From positions 26,191,493-26,255,492 of the forward strand of contig NC_064539.1 of the NCBI RefSeq assembly GCF_023856365.1: a stretch of 64,000 nucleotides of DNA, given 5' to 3'. Positions 16,936 to 29,600 of this stretch are shown here, piece after piece. Each line of letters opens with the position of its first letter. Position 1 is the stretch's first letter. The notes beneath the pieces were generated by a model. It saw only the letters and a program-made list of their open reading frames with translations. It was not told where the DNA came from and did no database searches. A program made the translations under genes and the position numbers. Origin of the DNA: Brienomyrus brachyistius. Its lineage: Eukaryota; Chordata; Actinopteri; Osteoglossiformes; Mormyridae.

Positions 16936-19900
16936 TTTGTAATTATATCTTTGTGGGGACTCTCCATTCATTTCTAAGGGGAAACTCTAATCCCAACATG
17001 ACAACCTTAACCCCAACCCAGTTCTAATCTTAACCATAAGTAACCAAACAAAACACGAAACTTTTACCATTTTTAGTTTTTTTATTGCATTTTTATAAGA
17101 ATGGGTTTCCCCTTGTGGGGACAGAAAAGGTGGTCCCCACAACATTAAAATAACAGATTTTTGGACACATTTGGTCCCCATAATGTAATATATACATGAC
17201 CCACACAGACATACACACATCTAGCCAGTGAATGATGAAGAAATTATTGAAAATAAAACAAGAACTATAATACTAAGAAAATCATGTTTTTGAATTGAAT
17301 TGTTCACTTTCCTTCCATTTCCCTATCTCCACCCAATGATAATATCTATTTTCTTGTCTCAATTTAGTTACCACCAACCACTTCTTCCCATATATAGCTG
17401 TCTACTTCACCTCTGTATGTGCCAGGAAGCATTAGCTGATGGCTACTGCTTTCATTATGAGTCACACAACCCCACACAGGAAAGAGGATGTAGCGATTTC
17501 TCTGAACAGCCCCTAAATATCACCTTTAGGTGTTTCAAGAAGGAAATTGTTTAAGCTCCCCTTCCAGGATGGATTGAGGGCAGGTATGCTTGGTCACTTG
17601 AATGGTCTCAGAGATAACCAAGCACACTGTAGAGGGGTGGGTCTAAGCAACTAGAAGAGACGGGACAAAGACATCTGATTGGCTGGTCTGACATCTGTCT
17701 TTCTAATTGGTTATCTCTCCCAACCAATCAGGTTTAAGTTCATTTTACAGACAGTTTGTGAGTGATCTGATCTCCACCAGATCAGAATGTTCTTATTTCC
17801 TACCTCAAACGTTTTGATTAATGATGCTTAGCGGTATCCTCTTCATTCAGCACATGAGTCATGAGCTCTTCTGTCCAGTGCAATGCATTTATGATCAGTA
17901 AAGTATGAGTAAAGTATTACCAGTGGATTCCATTCAGATCTATTTGGTAAAGGCTCTGCATCTCTCTCTTCAAGTAAAATAAACATGTGCAACTGTTATT
18001 CCAAGAAAAAATATACTGCAGTTATCTTGTATATAGTTAAATAAACACTATGCTAGTTCAATTTCCCTGTATAACATAATGCTCTTCATGTTATTTTTTC
18101 TTGTTCTTTAATGCAGCTGATCTCTGATGGGATTCTGTTTATTTGTGATATGTGATTCCTCCCAGGCATCCTGACCAGTATAAGATGGATGGAAAGATTA
18201 TTCATGCCGAATTATCTTTTTTCAATTGCTTCTAAGTTCATCCCATTTGAAAAAATGTTTTGGTCGGCATTTTCGGGTTTTTATTTAGACAGAGACCCAG
18301 GAAGAGACCTAAAAAGAGGATGTTTTTCGAACATCTGCGGGTTGCATGAATCATTCATAATTCGTTACAGCTAGGCTAAGTGCAGGTACCCCAACAAGCC
18401 CCATAAAAATATACCATTCTGATTATCTTGATGTAGAACTTAAAATGATATCAATTCAATCCAACTGTATGTACAAGATATTTTATTTGTATAAGGATGA
18501 ATACAGGTACATGGAAATTCTTTTTTGCTTGTCCGAATTGCTCTCCTATGAGACAGACAGACACCCATATTCAGGCAAAGCATAGTGCATGACCAGCCAT
18601 TTTCTCTGGTACCCCTGGGACAGTTTTGGGGATTAAGGGCCTTACTCACATGTCCAGCAGTATTGGGATCAGGAAACCGATTCCCAACCCACACGGAGCC
18701 ACACACTTTCCAAGCACTTTGAACAAGAAGCTACTGTCACAATGCACTGGGTTCCTGGGCATGAGCTCCCTAGAGAGTAAACCTGAAGTGATTGTAAGCA
18801 AATACCAGCTCCTAGGGGGGAATCATCGTCTTCCTCTGCATCTCCCTCTGCGTGTCACTGAGGCAGTGCAAGCTCAATTTAGTGTGACATACATTCAAAC
18901 AACACATTTTGACTTATAATACTTCTTGTGATATCCCCCCCACTTCCTAGCTAAGACACAATACTGACCTCTTTTCATTTAGGAGACTTACATGTTTGAT
19001 TTAGCAGACAGTTTTATCTGAAGGAGCGTGATGATGACCAAGACAGCAGGTTTAGCCTGTTCCTGTGACAAATGGGGTTAAGGGCCTTGTTCAAGGTTCC
19101 GGTGGTGAAGGCACTTTGCAAACCATGGGATTTGAACTGGCAACCTTATGACCCTAAGCCACTGAGGCACACTCCACCCCCAAAAAGGAGAACCTGACAC
19201 AGACACCCATACACAACCAGGACAGCAGTGGATGGTGACCTGCCCAGCCAGCAGTGCAGCTGTTTTATCACAATGGGGGTGATGGGATGACAGAACCACT
19301 CTGAGTAACAAACTCCACTGTGCCGAAAAAGGACAAATGCAAAAAATACAAAAAGGTCTGTCTCGCTATACTATAAGGGTGACTCATCAAATCGAACTGC
19401 CACAGTGTGACAAGCAGCTTAACAGTGTTGAAGGACAGTGAATTAATCTATGCAAATGCAAAATGTGATTTCAGGTCATGGTTATTATCCGAGTGTGAAA
19501 AGTGTTAAGAAGCTTGTGGCCCCACACACTCTCATGGCTGAATTTCGGAGATAAAACTGGACACCAGTGTCCCTGTCTGGCCAACTGGTGTCGCTGGTCA
19601 TCCCAGTTTATCTTCCCCTAGTCTTGCATGCTTCACAGATCCCTGTCTGTTCCCATGCTTCCGCAGGCTGTTGCGTGGCTTAATGGGCCAAGCATGCAGT
19701 AAGAGCATGACTTCCTTCTGTGTTGGGTTTGGGCCGCAGTGTGCAGTGTGGTGCAAGAGAGAACTATATTAGAATATCTATGACTATTTTATCAGTAAAG
19801 ACATCTATCCTAACCTTAGTGTTATAGTCTGCACCTGCCCGTCATGTAGCCCTCATTGTCTGTGTGTTAAATGCAATCAATACCACGTACATATGAAACC

Positions 19901-20580
19901 TCTGTAACAATCAATTGCCCAAGCAGCATGTGGGAAAACAGCACTCTGGTCCATAGTAGGCTATCAAAGATAATTTTTCAGTTTCGCACTGATTTATTCA
20001 CTAGAGGTAGAGTTGGTAAAACATTTGCAGTCCAGTTGCTTTTTCATTTTAACTTCTTTGGTTGTACAGGTTCCCTCCTGATCTCCAAAAACAGGTAATT
20101 TCAAAGAATTGTATCTAAATTACCCTTGGCATGTAATCTTATGTGAGTGAGTGCCCTGTGATGGGACGCCTTCCCGTCCAATATCTTGTGCTCTCTACAG
20201 GTTAAATTCATCTTCACAAACATGGAAACTAGATGTCCAGCTCAGCACTGAACCTAACACTCAAATATCAATGCCGATGCCAAGTCCTGTAAATGCTCAC
20301 TGCTCAGGTCAACACCGATCCATCCCACTCAAAACACAGCACAGGCATAATGACACAGCTATGAAGTTTAATCAAAATTACAATAACAAGTGTATACAAG
20401 CATTGAAGTACATAAACAAACATGCAAGGCTGACTAGGCAGTCCAAACATGCAGTGGGAACAATGAGCCGAGATTAATTTGAGTCCTTGAACAAGGAAAG
20501 ACAAGTGAAAAGGTCTGAGGTAAGGATAATATGCAGTGTTGATTTTTTTGCAGCTTTTCTGGACTGTCAGCAACTTTTAG

Positions 20581-20657
<77 letters not shown>

Positions 20658-23600
20658 CTCAAGAAAAAATATATTTTAAACTTAATATATTGTTGCATGC
20701 CAGGAGAGTTGCTGGGTTTTCTCTGCCTCATGGACATGTGTCCCAGCATGCCTTGGGAGGTACATGATACTAGTTAATTTATCAAGTACAGTGGGATGGG
20801 AGCCGTACTCCCGCCAAGTGGCATGGCACTTCAGGAAGAGTAGCGGGGGACTCTGCTGTGTACCTGGAGCCAGTTTTAGGGGGAAGCACTTTGCAAGCGC
20901 TCTACATCTCACGCCGGTGGAACAGCAGGGCTATTGGGTGGCTGCCAGCATGAGGGAACAACAGACCAGTCAGTTCTGCTAAGAGGGACATTGGCTGGAC
21001 TTGTTTGCTGTTGATCTGTGCAGCTTCCTCCAGTTTGACGCAATAGGCCTCCATGCCGCCAAATAGTCACTTACTCCGGATTGCCTATGGCAACATTTTT
21101 GCCTTTGCCCCACAGACCCACGTAGTAGCCCTGTGCAAAGAGTGGGGAGTGTGCTAGTACCATGGCATTTGGCCCTGCCGCCCATCGCCACACGTGAATC
21201 TTGCCTGCATCACTTCCAATAAAAACATCCTTGGAGACCTTGCAGCATATTGGTGATCCCACCATGGACGTTCCAGAAGACCTGTGGTCGGAGTGCCCAG
21301 GGCACCACTAGCTGCAGCATGTTGACACCCTCATCCAACATCTTCCAGCTAAACCCTCTTGCAGTGTTAGTGTGTCCTACTGAGTTTTATGAAATTTTTT
21401 TTTTCAGGGTCAAGCGCCAACATCACCTTCCATTCTGTTCACCATCCTGCCATCAGCCACCTCAGCCCTCTGGACAGGACAGGGTCCTTCTCCTGTTCCT
21501 ACCGTAGCTGTTCTTGCTTGAGAATGTGCAGACCATCATCCCCTGCATTGGCCACCTGTAATGCTGCCACAGCAGCAATCACTCAGCCACGCCACAGTAT
21601 CGGCATTCCACGTGCCCCATGTCACTCAAGTCATTGGCATTCAATAGACCGATGTCCACATAACTCGGGTTTTAGTTCCATCCTGGTTTCAAATCCTGGG
21701 GAATTAGCTTAGCTCTGTTTTAGGGTTTAAACCAGATTTAAATCAGTCACAAGTCATGTGGTTTCTTAAACTTAATTTCTGTGTCCTTTAACTCTGCAGT
21801 TTAAAACTAAAACCAATTACGGTGTTCCTTTAAGAGTCACCTGAACGCCACTAGAGGTCACTTTTTCTGCAGTTCATGCTATACAGCAGTGATTCCCAAC
21901 CGGGGGTACGCGTACCCCTAGTGGTACGCGAACACATTACAGGGGGTACGTGGAAAAAATTTTTATATTTAATTTCCCTGATGATGGGTAAATATTATCA
22001 GCCATTCCATTAGCTGTGCCCTGGTATAGAAAGAAAATCTATCTGGGATGTGTTGCTTAATGAATAACAAACCCAGCTTTTATCAATGAAAAGAGCAAAA
22101 AAAGACATAAACTATTGAATCATCAACACATTTGACAAAGGGGGTACTTGTGGTATGAGAAAATCTCTCAGGGGGTACACAATTCAAAAAAGGTTGGGAA
22201 ACACTGCTATACAGTACAGTCTGCTCTACACACTGCTTGGCTGCAGTTTTAGGAGCGATGGTCAAAAGGTAAACATGTCCCTAAGTCAGATATCACTAGT
22301 TAGCTCCTTAATACTGAAATATCTTTCAGCTTGTAGGTTATTGTGTTATGCTGGCAACCCTAATGAAATTTTGAATGAACGGAATGTGGAGCTACATAGG
22401 TTAAGCTTGTACAAACTGCAGTAAAAAGTATAAGGCACCTGACTAAACTTTCAAAGCCAGTGTGTGTTATAATTTGTAGTGCTTACTTTTAATCTCCAAA
22501 GGAACAAAAAAAAAATCTCATTAACTTTATTTCCATTGAGCCCACATAATTAATAATATATTTCAGATATGAAAACTGAAAATCCAATGAATAATTTATA
22601 AATTAAAATGTACTTGAGTGTTGCTTTGTTCTGGGCAGATTTTAATAATAGGAAAAACGTTTGGCTGATGTTTAGCTAAACTTCTCACTACTCAGACAAA
22701 CTTTGCTCCATTCCACACTAAACACTAATTGCTCCCACTGCATATTAGGACTGCCCAGTCAGCTCTGCATGCTTATATATGTATTTCACTGTTTATACAC
22801 ACTTTCTTTTGTAATTTTAACTAAACTTTAAACCTGCATCGTTTTGTACTGATATATAGGACTAATCAAGTAGCACGAATACATATTACTTATACAAAAA
22901 AGGCTCAGATTAAACTCTGTCTCAGCTGAGATGCCACACAATTTGCAAATCAAAATAAACAACACTAATGCATTTCTTTGTCATAGTTAAAAATAATGAA
23001 TTATGCATGGTGGGCATGACCGCGCTGATGAGAAAAGTATATGCGTGATTCAAAAGCATGCAACCATTTAAGTGCTTTTATAACAAAGTTAAGCAAATGC
23101 ATTTTGTACTGTTTTTCCACATATGTTTCCAGGGTACTTTATGACGTGTTAGTATACTTTTTAAAAAGATTATAATTGTTGCTTGAAATAATCCTTTTTG
23201 TGCTAGACCCTAGACCCATTTAAGAGTCTATCCTGAATTTAACTTCACGCAAATGAGCCGCAGTGACCTGCACAAATGTGCCTGATGCTTTATAGCATTT
23301 TTAAAATAATTCCTCCTTATGTAGGGTGCCTGGTTGAAGGAGGAAGGCCTGTATGAATCACTGACACCAAGAGCTATGTTTCAGCTCCTGTCAGTGTCAC
23401 CAATGGCAAACAGGCTTTCGGCGCAGTGTCACCTTCTGGCAAGGTTGCTAACTCTCACACATCTGGCGTGACACTTGCGCTTTCAGACTCTCACGTTCAC
23501 GCACAACTAAATTATTCTATTGTAAACTTAAAATTAGCTACATCAAAAGTCTACCCCAAAACATCATATGAACTATTTACAAGGTAATAAAATTGTTAGA

Positions 23601-26600
23601 TAAATGTAAATGCTATACAGACTTGTCTTGAATTGAAAATCTCACACCAGGCAGCCAAGAAAAGTTTGCAGCCCTGTTCTGGGCAGCAATGATGTAGGAC
23701 TGTGCCAGTGGCAGAATACAGTGATGACAACAGCAACGATTTTGTTTCCAACTGCATATAAGTATGCATTCCTAAACCAGTTCTGTACCTTACCTAGAAA
23801 ATCTAATGGACAGACACATCAGGAATAAAAATATACTGGTGGAAGAATATATACTGGACCTGAGTTTGAATAGCACATTGTGTCCACTGTGTGGGATAGT
23901 TGGCTTCAACTATATAATCTTGATCTATGAATGTGCCAGTTCCAAGTGAAGCTGAAACAAAATAACTAGACATGGCATTGATCCAATACCCGCTATCGAT
24001 TTTGGGCTGATATTTGGGCAGGAAAGCAAGAATCCAATCCAGTTTTCCATTAGAACTGAGTCTACCCTGAAAAATGTTCATAGCTGTGTTTGGAAGGTTG
24101 TAGGTTTGAATCCCATTTCTGTGGGTTTGAATCCCAGTGATGGCTCATTGTCAGAGCTGTCATGTCCAAGAGAGTCTGGCTGCAGACTGCTGGAGCAGCC
24201 AAGAGGAAACACATTACCTACACTGGAGCTCCATTCCAGATTTTAAACAAATAAACTTAAAAGGAATAATCAGTATGGAATTACCTTTAATAAGTCATTT
24301 GTTTGACTATAGATGTAGCCAAATCGCAAATGGCAGCTAAATGTTTGAAAACTAAATGACATCTGCCGATCGTGGGGCGGGGCTTTTTATTTTCTTATCC
24401 ATTTAGTTATACCATGATCAGTTTATGGTATAACACTGTCACTTGACCATCCATCCATTTTCCAAACCGCTTATCCTACTGGGTCGCGGGGGGTCCGGAG
24501 CCTATCCTGGAAGCAATGGGCACGAGGCAGAGAACAACCCAGGATGGGGGGCCAGCCCATCGCAGGGTACACTCACACACCATTCACTCACACATTCACA
24601 CCTACGGGTAATTTAGCAAGTCCAATTAGCCTCAGCATGTTTTTGGACTGTGGGGGGAAACCGGAGTACCCGGAGGAAACCCCACGACGACATGAGGAGA
24701 ACATGCAAACTCCACACACATGTAACCCAGGCGGAGACTCGAACCTGGGCTGTCACTTGTCCTTCCCTGCCATTTTTGGGTTTTTTTTTTTCTGGAATTT
24801 GGGCTACCATCCTGATAAGTCTTACTTTTTTTTTCTTAATTGTGTTGCTAAGTTAAACTTTATTTTCTGTGGGGGGCCGAATCTGAACTTCACCCCGTCA
24901 GCAGTAATCTAATTCCATGTCCCATTAAATTCACAACAACCGTCTTGTTAGATTGTTATATATTTATCATAAATTCATATGTGGGCAAAAATATATTAAT
25001 CTTCATATACTTCAACATTTCAGCAATTCAGAAATGTTGGGAAAATTTATGTAAATTGAAGCCGAGAGGTAAGAACAGTTTTGCCACCGTATTGCACAGG
25101 GTTATGTTCATCAGATTCAATCTCTCCCTTGGAACTTATGTAAAGGCATTTTATTAAAGTAGGAATGAGAATGACAAGCGAGGTATTCCCTGGACAGCCC
25201 TGTCACCCACTCCATCCATCTAATAAGCCAATAAATGTGTTTTTGTCTGAATGCTCTGAGTCATAGTTAATATGTAACTCTGAAAGTGCACCTATTCATT
25301 TATTACACATTCCACTCAAATGGCAATTTGCACAATCATTCCCCAACAATTAGGTGATTACTGGTCTTACAGTATTGTAAATAAACAAACGCATAAACAA
25401 ATAGTGTGGGCGGCATGGTGGTGCAGTGGTTAGCACTGTTGCCTCACACCTCTGAGACCCTTCGAGTCTCCGCCTGGGTCACATGTGTGTGGAGTTTGCA
25501 TGTTCTCCCCGTGTCGTCGTGGGGTTTCCTCCGGGTACTCCGGTTTCCCCCCACAGTCCAAAAACATGCTGAGGCTAATTGGAGTTGCTAAATTGCCCAT
25601 AGGTGTGCGTGTGTGAGTGAATGGTGTGTGAGTGTGCCCTGCGATGGGCAGGCCCCCCATCCTGGGTTGTTCCCTGCCTCGTGCCCATTGCTTCTGGGAT
25701 AGGCTCTGGACCCTCAGATTTATATCTAAATTTACACGCACACATACATGCACATACACACACGTGTGTGTATGTATATGTGTGTGTGTGGTGTGTATAT
25801 ATATAATTTCCCACCCAATGAAGCATGCTTCACTGATCTTTCCAGTGATGTGTGCTCTTGCACGTTCTGGACATTAAAAGAGTGACATACACATACATAC
25901 AGACAGGCAAGGCCCATCCCACCTGTAGATGATGCAGGCACAGTCCCTGCATGTGCCACAGTTCTCGATGTCCTGGCCTGTCCTATAGGAGTGTCTCCTG
26001 AAAAAGTAAGGAAAATACCATGACTGTTAATCACAGTGTATGAGACTTATTTGTTTCAACTGCAGCAATATGGAATTTGCATAGCAGTTTAAAGAATCAT
26101 TTAATGTGTCATATAAATGCATAACTATAATCAAAATATCTTTACTCTTTTAATATTGTTTTTATAATATATTATCTTTTATATTATTTTTCTTTAGATT
26201 ACACATTTCTTTTCAAGCAGAATCCTGGAAGTAGGTGGAATCTGTTTACGTTTGTCCATTAATGTACAGCGTCTATCAGTATATGCAAAATACGAATTGC
26301 AATATTTAACGAGATCCATAGGGCTCCTCTGTGTATTCTCAATAAATAACAGAAGCGCAGTGGAATATTCAAATATCACAAAAAAACCACAGTAGGAACA
26401 TAACAATGGCCATAAACACTTTTATTAGTTCTGGTATTTGAGTATGTGTGTGTTTATGTACAGTATACTATTTCTATTTGTGTGTCCTCAGTGCTCGCAT
26501 ATGCATCTTGCCCTTAACTGATGCACTACACATTGATGATTCACCTTCCTATTAAAAAATATTTGCTAGCATTCATCATCTTCTCAGACATCCTACCTTA

Positions 26601-29600
26601 GGTATATTGATTTCAAGGAGGCAGGTAAGGGGCAACTGTAGGGTAATACCATGTACTACTACAGTTCATTCAAAAATGCTCCAGCCCACCCCCCAAAACA
26701 TCAAATTATATCACAAAATACTAGAATTGCTATTTAAAATATCATCAAAATACTGTACACCACAGAATAATGTCAGAACGGTATGAGTATGATGGCATTA
26801 AAAATTGGATACTGCCAAAGCCTGGTGTTGATGTGCATTCAGTAAAATTTGCAGGGGTGGGGGGGGGGGGACACTGCCGGAAATATTTGTCAACAGGGGT
26901 GCTGGTAGAGGGTGGTGGTGAAATTTGAAGAGTGGGTGGGGCTGTAATATTTAATTATTTAAATTACATTAAATTTAATTTTATTTGACAGCAAAATTAA
27001 CAGTTAGCAGTAGTGGCTACTGTCCCAGAGCTAGCTAAAAAACAAAATGTCGTCTATATATAGCATCCTATATATAACAATCCTAAAATACAATGCAGTA
27101 AAAAATGCAGTATCCTTAATATCTTACAGGAGGGGTCCTGGGGGCTGGAGTCCTGTATAGCTTAGTTCTTTCCCTGTTCCACCAGAAATGATTCAACTCA
27201 AGAGCTGTGTGATAATTAGCACAAGGAGTTGAATCAGGTGTGTTAAATGAGGGGAAACCTGAAAATGTGCAGGGCTCCGCCCCCCCAGGACTGGAATTTG
27301 ACACCTGTGTCTTACAGTGACTAATGGTTGCAAGATTGATTTGATTTCAGCTATACTTTTAGTTGTGATTTAAAGCGAAGAAAATTTTGTCTAATACTGC
27401 CAGGAGTAGAGTTCCAAGTATTTGTAGCCCAGATAGAAAAAGCCGATCAACCAAATTCAGAGCACATGTGTTGCCCTGAACAGTTAGCTCTGAAGTCAGA
27501 AGGTTACACTTAGAAATGGTATGACAATGGTGCTACCTAGCTGGGCTTTCTGCAGGACTTTGAAGGTGTATTTGTTTGGACTGTGTATTGACTTGACAAT
27601 GGATTTTCTCACCTGAGACCAAGTGGTGGTACAGTATGACAAATATGGAAAAAATCATAGAAAGTATGTACAACTTGCCAGCATTTGTTGATAAGTGATT
27701 CCTAACTTATATCTAAATTTTAAAATTTAAATTTCCAAAATTTATTTTAGCTGTACTGTACTAATTACCTTTTTCATTTGCTTTTCAAAGGTCAGCTGCA
27801 AATCAATGATTATCCCAAGATCTTTAGGGTCTTCTTGCCAGGTAATTTTATTGCTGTGGAATAGCGGAGAGGCAAATTCCAGGACATCGCACATCATTCG
27901 TGGATGTCAGGGAGCTGCGGGGGACTCCCAGAACTTCCAGGAAAGGAGGAATGTCTGTCCTGTGTTTTACACTCAGTGGCTTTATTAGATAGCGCCTCAT
28001 ACAGAGTAGTATTTATCTTAGCTTACAGAACCTCTTCAAGGGTAGATGAGTTTAGAGGCTTTATGCACTACAGTGTAGTACTGAGCTGTTACTTCTGTAT
28101 TTGCAGCCTTCCTGTTAGCATTAATGAATCTTGGCATTCTGCTCTGACCTCTCTCACTAACAATGTGTTTTTAGCCACAGGATTGCCATTAATTGGATGT
28201 TTTTTCTTCATCACACCATTCTCTGAAATCCTCTAGAGGATGTAGTACATGAAAACCCCAAGAGGGATTGAAGTATGGCACCAACAATCACACCGGATTC
28301 AAAACTGATTAAATCAGGCATCTAAGCTGTTACAATGCTACGGGTACAGTAAGTGAACCACTTGTTGCTGTCTGCTTGCAATAGGTATTCAGTTACAGCC
28401 ACAGCAAGGTACTTGCATTAGTGAGATTGTGTGCTGGCAGCAATGTATGTATGAAAATCAGTGGCATTTGAACATGTTGGGCAGGCATGGGGGAGGCTGA
28501 GTTCATGTTATCTAGTGGGGGAATTTGGCAGATACCTCCTGAATTGATATTACATGGACAAGATGGTGGCGCATGCTAATGCAGTGGCTCAGTGCTCGCT
28601 AAATACTAGGGTTTTTGTTATTTTGTTTATTTCATGTTTGCCAATCTGAGTAGTCAGAGCATGAATGTGCTATGAGCACAAAGTACTGCTCAATATCAGA
28701 GAGAGATCAGCACCAGAGTCATACCCCATAATGCTGAATTCTTTACCACCAGAGATTCTGTTGCCAGGCAGAACCCTGTGGAATTACTACCATGCTGCTC
28801 GGGAAGTGACGGAGGTGAGGCAGGGAAAATAAACAGAAGCGTAAGTGAGCCAGCCTATGAGCTAAGCTAAAGGCTAACCCGCACAAACCAGCCCTGTGGA
28901 GCATCTTCCTTACCAGTGCCTGGTCACTTGATAATAAGATGGACAAAATCAGACTGAGGATCATGTTCGCACAACATGTACAGCTGTGTGTGATGATTAC
29001 TACGGAGTCTCAGTCAGACACAACTGTTCGTAACGCGGCTTTCGAGCTAGTAAGTCAGTGTGAAGTCTGGTAAGAGGAAAAGCAGGGAGTGCATATATGG
29101 TGACAACAATTGGTGCACTGCAAAGGACATTATACGGACACATTGTTCCCCAGACACAGAATACCTGATAGTAAAACGCAGAATGTTCTTTCTACTTCTT
29201 TACTACTGTCATAGTCACCACTGTTTCTGTACCACCTCAGCCTAACGCTAAGCTAGCCCTGGAGAAACTGTATGATGTAGGGCCACTTGAATTATTCAGC
29301 GTAGTCGATGATGTAGACGCTGAAAATGCACTGACATCAAAATTATAATGCATAGTTTTTAAAAAGTAATTTAATTAAATCACTTTTGAGATTTCTAAAA
29401 TGCTTCAGTTCATTTATACCAAATGTTGTCCTTCAATATCACGCCGTAATCATGGTAGTAGATCAAATTGTCATAAAATAAATATTGATTTTTACACTGT
29501 GCAAAGTTTCGAAACATACCACAGCAACACTGGCGCGATGCATGAGCACTTTAAGAGGAAACACACAGATGCTATTCTGCACCACCTAAATAGGCAAAAC

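Noticed and set aside
25732..26034. A 100-codon minus-strand frame over the small exon
   Set aside because: It uses a different phase from the conserved HSYRTGQD segment and crosses CA-repeat sequence.
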